Positions 56,574 through 64,000 of a DNA stretch of 64,000 bases are shown here, one piece after another. The stretch is taken from assembly GCF_008704655.1 (NCBI RefSeq), contig NZ_CP023688.1, forward strand, positions 682,001-746,000. Reading direction: 5' to 3'. The position numbers and the translations under genes were made by a program. This DNA comes from Streptomyces rimosus. GTDB taxonomy: Bacteria; Actinomycetota; Actinomycetes; Streptomycetales; Streptomycetaceae. The notes beneath the pieces were generated by a model. That model made no database searches, was not told where the DNA came from, and saw only the letters and a list, made by a program, of their open reading frames with translations. Positions within the stretch are counted from its first letter, which is position 1. Each line of letters starts with the position of its first letter.

Positions 56574-56841
56574 TCAGGCTGACGGGCCAGCCCTGCGTGC
56601 ATCGAGGTGGCCGCGTATCCGGTCGCGTGCCGCACGGTCGATCGCGATCTGCGCGGGCCGGAGCCCGAAGACCTTGGTATGGGTGTGAAAGAAGCCGGAG
56701 GTCTCCGCGAAACTGCCGTGCAGGTTGCCCAGTACCTCGCAGACGGCCGTCGGGCCGGCCGCACACACGGCCCGGGGCGGAGCACCGTACATCGCGAACG
56801 CCGTCGAACTCCGCGGCCCACAACGTCAGGATGGCGGCCAT
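56574..56841 (-). pseudogene. Unknown small protein, frameshifted
   Basis: ATG 56841 starts MAAILTLWAAEFDGV; after ~20 codons coding character moves one frame over: MYGAPPRAVCAAGPTAVCEV, LGNLHGSFAETSGFFHTHTK, VFGLRPAQIAIDRAARDRIR, stop 56574. No family recognised. Confidence 0.4.
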
Positions 56842-57618
56842 GGCGTCGCCGGACGGCTCACCCACGTGCCGGCCACGCCATGACACCCCCCTCGATGACA
56901 GCCAGGGCTCCGGGGGTGCTCGGCCCGAACGCGGGTAAGCCGAGCCCGGGCCTCCCCGGGTGTCACCAGACTGTCACTGGACAGGCTCCTCCACCGCCAG
57001 TGGTCTGTCACCCCTTGCGGCCCTGGCGTGAAGACACCGAAGCCGAGTATGAGCCAGTCCTCGATCACCGGCGACGCCAAGGCACGTGACGACACCAGGT
57101 AATCGACACATTCACAGGCGGGCGGCCCTGACGACACCAGGCAACGAGGTCCGCGGTGATACCGGATCGCCCCGCCCGGACTGGGGTAACGGGTACGGGA
57201 AGAGTGAGGGGCGCTCGGCCCGATCAGCTCTGCAGCCGGTGCGTGGGCAGTAATGACACCGGCACCGGCGACAGTGCGAGCCTCTTGGTCCTGACGTGTG
57301 GCGCGGGGCGGTCCTGCCGACGTGGGGGTTCGTTGCCGCGAAACCTGCGCGGATGAGGGACTGATGCACCGAACTCGCCGATGCATCACCGCCGACAAGG
57401 GCTGGGCATGTGCTCGGCATCGCCGGTTGACGAGCAGACGACGAGACCGGCGAGCGGCTGCCGATCCTGGGCGTCCCTGCCGGATGCTCCCCGCACCGAC
57501 GACCGGGCTGACGGCAGGTCTGCGGGCCAGGAACGTGGCGCCTTGGCGCACCGCACCATCTGCTGCCCCGTCCCGCAGCGCCCCGGGGTGGAGCCACCCC
57601 GCCCCGCAGTTGCGTCGG
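56842..57618. other. Intergenic region, nothing recognised
   Basis: About 780 nt. Frames on both strands are shadows without recognisable domains. Confidence 0.3.
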
Positions 57619-58326
57619 TCAGGCCCGGGGTTCCTTCAAAGTGACGTTCCTGCCTTTGACCAGGAGCCACACCATCAGCAGGAACTCGCCGACAAAGGCG
57701 AACAGGGCAACCTCGGCCGCATAGCCGGCAGACAGCAGGGGGCCGAAGCTGTCCACCAGGTAGCCGAGTCCTGCGATCACGAGCAGGGGTCCCAGAACCT
57801 TGGGGACATAGCCTGACTCGTAAGCAAGGTACCCGAGTGTCAGCAGGTGGAAGGCGAAGAGAATGAGACCGGCGTCCCAGATGTCGTGGAAGGCGTCGAT
57901 CTTCATCAGCGCTTCTTCATGCGACCGGCCTGCGCTTGACGCCCCAGGCCGCATGCTCCCCCGGACAAGCGAAGGCACTCCGGCCAGCTGACTCACGGCG
58001 ACCATGAGCACCGCTGCGTACGCGAGCCTGAACCACGCCGCAAGAGCGGAGAGCCCCTTGTGTACTGGTGCGAAGAAGGCCAGCAGCGACCAGGCCACGA
58101 TGACATCGAGAACGGCCACCAACGCCCAGGCGGCGACGCCGTAACGGAACGTCACCTCGGAAGCGCGTATATCGCGTGCTGTCCGTTCGACATCACCTTC
58201 AGTGACAAGGTTCTCCACTACGGTAAAATTCGCGAAGGTGGCGAGGGCTGCCATCGCCAGAATTCCGATGCCCGCGACCAGGGCCGCCCTGCGTAGGTCT
58301 CGGTTCGTCGGCTCCGAAGCCTCCAT
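57619..58326 (-). CDS. DUF4386 membrane protein
   Basis: 235 aa, ATG 58326 with GGGAGG 6-7 nt upstream. Six membrane segments (AALVAGIGILAMAALATFAN, VAAWALVAVLDVIVAWSLLA, ILFAFHLLTLGYLAY, GPLLVIAGLGYLVD, FAFVGEFLLMVWLLV) in the DUF4386 pattern. Forms a leftward pair with 58383-59018. Function unknown. Confidence 0.8.
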   Translation of the reverse strand: MEASEPTNRDLRRAALVAGIGILAMAALATFANFTVVENLVTEGDVERTARDIRASEVTFRYGVAAWALVAVLDVIVAWSLLAFFAPVHKGLSALAAWFRLAYAAVLMVAVSQLAGVPSLVRGSMRPGASSAGRSHEEALMKIDAFHDIWDAGLILFAFHLLTLGYLAYESGYVPKVLGPLLVIAGLGYLVDSFGPLLSAGYAAEVALFAFVGEFLLMVWLLVKGRNVTLKEPRA

Positions 58327-58382
58327 GCTTCCCTCCCGGGTGAATACCTGAACAGGACCCGGCTGCTCCAGGGCGACAGAAG

Positions 58383-59018
58383 TCACCCACGAGGCCCACC
58401 GGGCACCACTCCCGCACGACTGTCCTCCTTGCAGCCGACCGGGTCGACGGAACGCCAACCCCTGAAGATCAACAACAGCGGAAAAGCCATTTCGAACAGG
58501 CCGCCAGGAACGAGGAACGCGATTCCGGCGCCGGTAGCAAGGCTGACTGTCCCCGACATATCGGCCAGAACCCCTGCCAGCAGAGCGGCGTAGCCCGCGA
58601 TCCCGAGCATCGACAGCCACCGGGCGACCAGCCCGGAGCGCAGCAACAGGTAGGACAGGATGAGGCCAGCGGAACCCGACAGGATGTAGACGAGCAGAAC
58701 GTAGTCCTCGAATTGGTGTCGGCTCACCAAAAAATAGACCCCTACCGCGATGATCGCCGCGCCTTCCATGGCCCGGAGAATGAGGTAGCCCGCCGACAGG
58801 TTCTGCCCGTGTGGCTTGAGGACGGGGAACAACGCGATACCGATCACGGCGACCGCTGAAGCTGTGTACCACTCCAGAAAAACCCCGCCGAACAGCGTCT
58901 CGCTGCTTGGGGTGGTGTCGGAGAAGTAGGCATGTACGAGAGAACTGCCCGCGGCAAAGGTGACCGTCGAAGAGATGAAGAGCAGTCCCACGAGGATGGC
59001 AGTTTTTCTGTATGGCAT
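58383..59018 (-). CDS. DUF4386-like membrane protein
   Basis: 211 aa, ATG 59018 after GAGGAG. Six membrane segments (KTAILVGLLFISSTVTFAAG, ASAVAVIGIALFPVLK, GAAIIAVGVYFLVS, LLVYILSGSAGLILSYLLLR). 56 nt upstream of the second family member; an inverted repeat lies 27 nt before its start. Confidence 0.8.
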   Translation of the reverse strand: MPYRKTAILVGLLFISSTVTFAAGSSLVHAYFSDTTPSSETLFGGVFLEWYTASAVAVIGIALFPVLKPHGQNLSAGYLILRAMEGAAIIAVGVYFLVSRHQFEDYVLLVYILSGSAGLILSYLLLRSGLVARWLSMLGIAGYAALLAGVLADMSGTVSLATGAGIAFLVPGGLFEMAFPLLLIFRGWRSVDPVGCKEDSRAGVVPGGPRG

Positions 59019-59044
59019 GTGCGTTCTCCTCTGTGCTGCGCGCA

Positions 59045-59068
59045 CGAAATCCGGGACGACGGATTTCG
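59045..59068. promoter_or_regulatory. Inverted repeat upstream of the DUF4386 pair
   Basis: CGAAATCC and GGATTTCG, perfect 8-bp arms with an 8-nt spacer, 27 nt before the first ATG. Position and size suit an operator for a repressor of the pair. Confidence 0.5.
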
Positions 59069-59626
59069 GTGACCGGTGTCGGCGTACCGGTCTCGATGGG
59101 GTTCGCCGAGAAGTACCAGCCAGATGTCTTCTCCCATGCAGCCTCAGACCCGTATCTTCCCGGGCAGGGAGTACGGGCGTCGACGGGGCTCCCTTCGGAA
59201 ACCGTTGCGGCTCCGGCCCCTCGGGCCGGGTCCTTCGGAGCTTCCTCCCGCCGACGCCCACCCGCCAGGGTCCGCGCGAACCTCTTCCGGACAGCGGAGC
59301 ATCCGAAGATCTCATCCTGGAGCTGTCGCCCTGCCCGCACGGCCCTGCCGGGCCCCGTCCCCCGCGCTTCGTGGACGGGAGGAGTACGCCGATCAGCGGG
59401 CCCGGCTTCGTCGGGATGCGGTGCCTGATGCACCGTCCGGTATGGCATCTGGGGCCGGAGTGTTCTCTGAGCCGGAACGTGCCGACGACGACGAGTTGCA
59501 AAGCACGGGACGCAACTGACCGGGGCTTCAACCGTGTCGTTACAGATGTAAGTGCCACCACGGGGGCCAGCCAAGTCGGCGGGGCGCCGGATGGTACACC
59601 GGGCATGGCTTCGAGGAGGACACACG

Positions 59627-60064
59627 ATGCAACGTTGGGGACACATCCGATCGGCGGGGGCCGCGGTGGCACTGGCGGCTGGGGGCGTCATGGCAACAGC
59701 CACCGGGGCGGCAGCAGCTCCGGCCAAAGCCGCGGCCGCCTACAACAAAGCATGTGGCGCCGGCTACAAGGTCGTGAACCAGGCCGACATAGGGAAGGTG
59801 GGCACGTCCTACCTGACCTACAACGCCGCGACGGGAAAGAACTGTGCGGTGACCATCCGGAAAACTGCTGGTCCTGCTGTCCACATGTACGTCTGGGTCC
59901 AGCGGGACGACACGAGAGACTACGCCGATGACGAAGGCTATTACCGTTCGTACGCGGGTCCTGTCTACCTCGATGCCAAAGGCTACTGTGTCTCCTGGGG
60001 CGGAGCAATCGCGGGTGAGTCAGCCGGTAAGAGCGGCACCAACTGTGGCCGCATCGCCCGGTGA
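59627..60064 (+). CDS. sapA: Secreted spore-associated protein A homologue
   Basis: 145 aa, ATG 59627 after GAGGAGG. Signal peptide (SAGAAVALAAGGVMATATGA) with cleavage likely after AAA. Mature part ACGAGYKVVNQADIGKVGTS, YLTYNAATGKNCAVTIRKTA, YYRSYAGPVYLDAKGYCVSW with four Cys. It matches the SapA family found on Streptomyces spores. The symbol reflects family membership only. Confidence 0.75.
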   Translation: MQRWGHIRSAGAAVALAAGGVMATATGAAAAPAKAAAAYNKACGAGYKVVNQADIGKVGTSYLTYNAATGKNCAVTIRKTAGPAVHMYVWVQRDDTRDYADDEGYYRSYAGPVYLDAKGYCVSWGGAIAGESAGKSGTNCGRIAR

Positions 60065-60297
60065 GGTGTACCAGCCGGACCTGATGATGCGGCGCAGAAA
60101 GAGGAGGCGACGGCCTCTTGCCCTTAGCGAACCTGGTTCTCGCCGCCACTTGATGGCGAATGTCCAGCCAATCCCCACGACCGGGCAAGGTGTTCTTGAA
60201 TCCTTCCGACAAACGGTCGTGTTCCGCGCCTGATGTGATGCTCCGTACGTCTGAGCTGAACAGTTCTGTTTTCCGGATCTGTCAGGTTCGTGCTGTC

Positions 60298-60690
60298 CTA
60301 CGCAACCGATTCTCTCCATGAACTCCCCAGCGCCGGCGAGATTGCCCAGGTTCTCCCAAGCGGTGCCTGCGCTGGGACACGAGGGGGAGGTCCCAACGGC
60401 AGCAGATGCTCCAGGGGCGATGCCCCGGGCCCGTGGTGGGTCCGGGGGCCAGCTCCGACCACCGTGACGTCGAGTCGGCCGGGGCCCTCGGCGTCGGTCA
60501 CGAGCAGCACGGTGTTGTGCCCGACGACACGCACGAGGCCGGTTGGCACGGAGCGCCCTTGGATGGGGGCAGCCGTCGGGGTGGGGAACTGCCGCGCGCC
60601 GACCGAGACGCGCGCCCGGATGGTGGTGGCGAACTCGTGTGTGTCGGGCCCGAGCGTGCTGGGCCGCCCGTCGAACAGGACGTGGTGCGG
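60298..60690 (-). pseudogene. Possible remnant of an unknown protein
   Basis: A minus-strand frame with good codon bias (VLFDGRPSTLGPDTHEFATT, IRARVSVGARQFPTPTAAPI, GLVRVVGHNTVLLVTDAEGP) without a usable start; coding character upstream of ~60690 seems to be in another frame. Family unknown. Confidence 0.3.
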
Positions 60691-60798
60691 GCTTGGCGTC
60701 CCGCGTACCGGACGTCCTGGAGGGCGGCGACGGACGGGAGGTCTTCGGCTCCGCCTCCTGACGGAACGTTTCTCCGTAGCGGAACTCTAAGCCGGTTG

Positions 60799-61284
60799 TC
60801 AGTGGACTCGGTCTTCGGTGTCTTCCGTGGTGTCGTCGGGCAGGTGGACGTCGTTGACGGAGATGTTGATCTCGACGACTTCCAGGCCCGTCATCTGTTC
60901 CAGGGCTGAGGTCACGTTATCGCGGACGTCGGCGGCGATGGTGGGGATGCTGCCCCCGTACTCGACGACCACGTCCAGGTCGATGGCTGTCTGCCGTTCA
61001 CCGACTTCGACCTTGACCCCGCGGCTGAAGTTCGAGCCGCCGCCGGGGACTTTGTCACGCATCGCCCCGAAGGTACGGGCGAGGCCGCCGCCCAGTGCGT
61101 AGATGCCGGGCACTTCACGGGCTGCCATTCCGGCGATCTTCTCCACCACGCCGTCCGCGATGGTGGTCTTGCCCCGGGGCGAGGACAACTGGGCGGGGCC
61201 GGTCCGCCCGGATGGTGTCGTCGCGTTGTCCGGGCGGCGAGGCTCAGCGGATTTGTGCGTGCTCGGGCTGATCGGCTCCGTCAT
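60799..61284 (-). CDS. Asp23/Gls24 family envelope-stress protein
   Basis: 161 aa, ATG 61284 with GGAGGTGG upstream. After ~35 disordered residues the Asp23 domain runs GKTTIADGVVEKIAGMAARE, VPGIYALGGGLARTFGAMRD, AIDLDVVVEYGGSIPTIAAD, MTGLEVVEINISVNDVHLPD. Asp23 proteins are abundant membrane-associated stress proteins. This is the intact counterpart of the pseudogene at 37941-38419. Confidence 0.9.
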   Translation of the reverse strand: MTEPISPSTHKSAEPRRPDNATTPSGRTGPAQLSSPRGKTTIADGVVEKIAGMAAREVPGIYALGGGLARTFGAMRDKVPGGGSNFSRGVKVEVGERQTAIDLDVVVEYGGSIPTIAADVRDNVTSALEQMTGLEVVEINISVNDVHLPDDTTEDTEDRVH

Positions 61285-61484
61285 GCGAAGCCACCTCCTC
61301 AGGTGGTCCACCGGCTCCCATACTCCAACGGTCAGGGCTTTTCCGTACACCGCGAGTACTGGCCAACTCAGCAACTACGCAGGCTGTTAACGATGTCTCC
61401 GGGGCCTCGCACCCCCGTCCGGGACACCTGCGGCTGTGAGGTCCGGCCCGCTGTTCATGACGGCCCCGGACGACAGAGTCGCCA

Positions 61485-61668
61485 CTACCCGGTGGGCGTG
61501 TCAGGGGCGGCCCGGGTCCCCTGGCGGATCGGGGTGCCGGCGTGGTGCAGGCTCTTGAGAACCTGCCGGTAGGAGGCGAACAGGCTGGCCTCCAGGTAAT
61601 GGATGCCTGCCTCCTGGCAGTACCGGCGGACGTTGGGCTGCGCCTTGCGCAGATGCGGGCTGGGCACC
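61485..61668 (-). pseudogene. C-terminal tail of a fatty-acyl desaturase
   Basis: The last ~61 codons of a desaturase: PSPHLRKAQPNVRRYCQEAG, IHYLEASLFASYRQVLKSLH, stop at 61485. Desaturases normally have HHLFPxxP directly before PHLRKAQP; here that sequence is replaced by unrelated DNA at about 61668, 25 nt before the HTH gene. The upstream part of the gene is not in the window. Confidence 0.65.
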
Positions 61669-61693
61669 AGACCCGAAAGACACGCGGACAGGA

Positions 61694-61969
61694 ATGCCCA
61701 GCCAGAAAAGCACGACGCATCATGACCCGTTCAGCCCTGAGCACATCCGCGCCACCTGGAGCGGGACCGCGAGCGTCGAGGACGCCGCCCAGGCGTTCGG
61801 CTTGTCGAGGTCGAAGAGCTACGACCTTGTTCGCCGCGGGGGATTCCCATGCCGCGTACTGCCGATAGGCCGTACCAACCGCGTCGTCACCGCCCCGCTC
61901 CTCCGGGTACTCGAAAGCGGCGAGCCGGAGTACAACACAGCCTCCAGCGCAAGCACCAAGCCGTCTTGA
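61694..61969 (+). CDS. HTH excisionase-like protein
   Basis: 91 aa, ATG 61694 with GGACAGG just upstream. SVEDAAQAFGLSRSKSYDLV is an HTH followed by a wing (RRGGFPCRVLPIGRTNRVVT), the excisionase/AlpA pattern. It is followed directly by a 13-bp terminator hairpin. It may be a second Xis or a remnant of an older element, because the xis of the integrase module at 62542-63927 is at 63924 onward. Confidence 0.65.
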   Translation: MPSQKSTTHHDPFSPEHIRATWSGTASVEDAAQAFGLSRSKSYDLVRRGGFPCRVLPIGRTNRVVTAPLLRVLESGEPEYNTASSASTKPS

Positions 61970-61979
61970 CCAACTGCAC

Positions 61980-62017
61980 GAGGACGCCCCGCCGGAGCAA
62001 GCCAGCGGGGCGTCCTC
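61980..62017 (+). terminator. Strong hairpin terminator
   Basis: GAGGACGCCCCGC pairs perfectly with GCGGGGCGTCCTC across a 12-nt loop, 10 nt after the HTH stop. Confidence 0.75.
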
Positions 62018-62394
62018 GCATCAGATCCCGTCTACGCAGGCCCCCCGTCGCAGCAAGCCCGCAGGGCCCTCACATGTCACGAGCGATCACAGCCGAGTCA
62101 CCAACCCCACGGACACCATCACGCCACAACGCTCTGACCTGGACTTACACTCTCCCCCTGAACCCACTGGACGCCCCTGGACGGCTTCTACTACATGCGC
62201 CATGTGGGACCGGTGCCCCTGTCAGCACCGAGCAAGATCCGGGCCAGGGGCGGTCCCACACGGGGTGTTGCCTGGCATTTCCAGCCATCTCTGCAGCTCA
62301 GAAGCAGTGGACGCCGTGTATCACCAGCAGACGAAGAACTTGCTGGTGAGCTACTCGCCGAAGAAGCTGGGCTTCTTCTAGACGCACGAAAAGA
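62018..62394. other. Intergenic region between the HTH gene and the integrase
   Basis: About 380 nt, less GC-rich than average. The integrase attachment site would be expected here or just to its right, but I see no tRNA 3' end or direct repeat. Confidence 0.35.
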
Positions 62395-62426
62395 GCGCCT
62401 GACCTGCACTTATGCAGGCCAGGCGC
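62395..62426 (-). terminator. Hairpin terminator downstream of the integrase
   Basis: GCGCCTG-A-CCTGCA pairs with TGCAGG-C-CAGGCGC around a 4-nt loop, 115 nt after the integrase stop. Confidence 0.65.
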
Positions 62427-62541
62427 CCTCCGCGGCGCTCCCCGAGGGGGAGTAGCCAAATGTTCTCCTCCTCCCAATATGCCCCACCCATATACCCGCC
62501 CTGACCAGCCGTTCCGGGCCATACACGGGCCAGATGCCCGT

Positions 62542-63927
62542 TCAGCCCCCGACTGCGCCCTCCGTGCCGCCGTCCCACCGGCGCATCGATTCCTCAATCA
62601 GATGGTTGGCGTGATCCCGAGCCTCGGCGAGGAACTTGGCGTAGTAGCGGAACAGCACCTGGATGCTCTGCCCGGCCCGGCGGGCGCACTCGGCGGGATC
62701 GACACCGGATGCCAACCAGAACGAGATTCCTGCGTGACGGAGGTCGTAGGGGCGCCTGGCCAGCTCCTGCGCCTGCTCGCCGAGGGTGAGTGTGGTTTCG
62801 CGTGCGCGTCGCCACGTCACGTTGTAGGCGGAGATGTCGACGTAGTTGCCCGCCTGGTTGCGAAAGAGACGGCCGTCGGGCGCCACGCCGAAGCGTTCGA
62901 TGTGTCCGCGCAGCACGGCGACGAATGACGGCGGTATCGGGACCGGCCGGGTGGCCTTGGCCGCGCGTCTCTTCAAAGAGTGAATTTCGTAGGAACTCCC
63001 GTCGTTCGTCCACTCCTTACCCGCCGTGACCACGCCGCCTTTGAGGTTGAGCAGGCCCCAGCCGGTCGCCGGGAGGCGGCACTGCGCTTCTCTGAGGTGG
63101 ATCACCTCGGCCGGCCGCATGGCGGCGTAGTACATGCAACCGAAGAACGCGTGCAGATGAGGGCCTCGTCCCGGCTGTGCGGCGACCGCCGTCAGCAGCC
63201 TGGCCACCTGCGCCGGATTCGGCACGCAGTCGGGATCCACTTCGTCGGCGACAGCCGGTGCCACCCACCGCAACCCCGCGAGCGGGTTATGAGCGAAGTA
63301 ACCGCGCTCGACCGCGACACCGAACACCTCGTTGATCGCTGCTTTCTTGCGCTTCACGGTCTTCGCGGCGGCCGGATTCCCGTCGAGCTTGCTGCACAGA
63401 GCATCCAGCCCGCGCCGCAGGACGTCCGGCTCCTCCAACTCACTGACCGGCAGGGTGTAGCGCTGCAGCCAGTCCAGAGCCGACTGCCACTCCTCACGCG
63501 GCTCCGTGGCCCAGGCGTTCTTATTGAACGCCCAGGAATACAGAGCCCGTCGCAGCACCCGCGGCTCCCGGTAAGCGGCCCCCCCTTCCACCAAGGCAGG
63601 GGTGATGGTGGCCAGGGCATCAGCCAGAGTGCGGCGAGTATTGCCCGGTGTCCGGTCCCATCGCTGGTCGATGTACTCGCGGACCAGGGAGTACCACGTC
63701 GTCCGCTGTTTCAGCGCACGGATCTCCGAGGCCGGCAAACCCAGCCGCACGTCGAACGGTTCGCCGTCGCGCGCCGCCGTCATCAACTTGGCCCGCCGAC
63801 TTTCGGCAAGGCCCTTGGTAAGAAACGACTCGGACCGCTCGCGCCCACTGACCGTCCAGCGGACTTCGAACGGCTTTCGCCGATCCGGCCGCTCCCGGAT
63901 GTCCCAGAAGCGGACGTGATAACTCAT
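62542..63927 (-). CDS. int: Tyrosine site-specific integrase
   Basis: 461 aa. The ATG at 63927 overlaps the stop of the upstream xis-like gene (ATGA), which favours it over the TTG at 63933. Catalytic core: Arg in YYAAMRPAEVIHLREAQ, Lys in HSLKRRA, the box II PYDLRHAGISFWLASG with Tyr in place of the first His, a late Arg/Gln in RRAGQSIQ, and the nucleophile in LFRYYAKFLAE. Full length with all main catalytic residues; probably active. Confidence 0.9.
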   Translation of the reverse strand: MSYHVRFWDIRERPDRRKPFEVRWTVSGRERSESFLTKGLAESRRAKLMTAARDGEPFDVRLGLPASEIRALKQRTTWYSLVREYIDQRWDRTPGNTRRTLADALATITPALVEGGAAYREPRVLRRALYSWAFNKNAWATEPREEWQSALDWLQRYTLPVSELEEPDVLRRGLDALCSKLDGNPAAAKTVKRKKAAINEVFGVAVERGYFAHNPLAGLRWVAPAVADEVDPDCVPNPAQVARLLTAVAAQPGRGPHLHAFFGCMYYAAMRPAEVIHLREAQCRLPATGWGLLNLKGGVVTAGKEWTNDGSSYEIHSLKRRAAKATRPVPIPPSFVAVLRGHIERFGVAPDGRLFRNQAGNYVDISAYNVTWRRARETTLTLGEQAQELARRPYDLRHAGISFWLASGVDPAECARRAGQSIQVLFRYYAKFLAEARDHANHLIEESMRRWDGGTEGAVGG

Positions 63928-64000
63928 CGCCAATGCGGGGTTTCCTTCTCACATTCCCGCCACCAGGCGTCCAGATCGACTCGGCGGCAGCGAAGCTCAC
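63924..64000 (-). CDS. Excisionase-type HTH protein, C-terminus only
   Basis: The frame enters from the right edge and reads ELRCRRVDLDAWWRECEKET then PHWR and a stop at 63924. VDLDAWW is the typical end of MerR/AlpA-type excisionases. It overlaps the integrase start by ATGA, the usual xis-int arrangement of actinomycete integrative elements. Confidence 0.65.
   Translation of the reverse strand, partial: ELRCRRVDLDAWWRECEKETPHWR

Noticed and set aside
56359..56688. Rightward 109-codon frame (KDYKTRPEYTKRSHV...)
   Set aside because: Locally good codon bias but no family, no ribosome site, and its 3' half overlaps the better leftward remnant at 56574.
1..64000. CRISPR array
   Set aside because: No regularly spaced short repeats anywhere in the window.

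Overview
The window is high-GC actinobacterial DNA, almost certainly Streptomyces or a close relative. The evidence is third-position GC bias, a chaplin-type protein with a sorting-signal-like motif, a spore-associated protein A homologue, many GAF-ANTAR and STAS/HATPase regulators, CsbD, Asp23/Gls24 and DUF1206 proteins, and Streptomyces-type IS elements. There are few housekeeping genes and many broken ones, as in a chromosome arm or another accessory region. No rRNA, tRNA or CRISPR array was recognised.

Layout. 1-5.9 kb: a leftward operon (Crp-like regulator, nucleotidyl-cyclase-like protein, P-loop GTPase, small membrane protein, helical-repeat protein leaving the window), which looks like an NTP-dependent signalling or conflict system. 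6.3-9.6 kb: remains of an integrated element (dead tyrosine integrase, excisionase-like gene), then an acidic 44-aa peptide overlapping an isoaspartyl-methyltransferase-like gene, and a broken regulator. 10-13 kb: a membrane-anchored STAND-like NTPase with an Ig-like C-terminus. 13.6-37.8 kb: a dense set of stress-sensing genes: six GAF-ANTAR or GAF-ANTAR-like proteins plus a remnant, four complete STAS proteins plus a broken copy, two HATPase proteins (one with a MEDS domain), a GAF-PP2C phosphatase, a stress sigma factor that has lost region 2, and CsbD. Decayed metabolic and regulatory genes lie among them (HxlR, quinone oxidoreductase, NTF2-like, AraC, lamin-tail domain).

37.9-56.1 kb: membrane and lipid stress genes. 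A flavodoxin-reductase/ferredoxin fusion sits with a DesA3-like desaturase, and a second acyl-CoA desaturase follows. Between and after them are five DUF5994 genes and a sixth, diverged copy; two of the genes have a small one-TM partner. Four DUF5994 genes, or operons starting with one, and one broken locus share a promoter/leader block with fixed spacing. Mobile DNA fills 46.8-55.1 kb: an IS701 fragment broken by an IS5-type transposase that is itself broken by a complete 1,111-bp IS with perfect 22-bp ends, then a complete group II intron in front of an IS110 transposase.

56.5-64 kb: two tandem DUF4386 membrane proteins, a secreted SapA-like protein, an intact Asp23 protein, a desaturase tail, an excisionase-like gene, and the integrase module (xis overlapping int) of another integrated element that continues past the right edge.

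At least ten genes carry frameshifts, internal stops or missing starts, several as compensating pairs. Either the region is decaying or the assembly has indel errors; the sequence alone cannot separate these. All functions are inferred from motifs I can read in the translation; no database search was possible.
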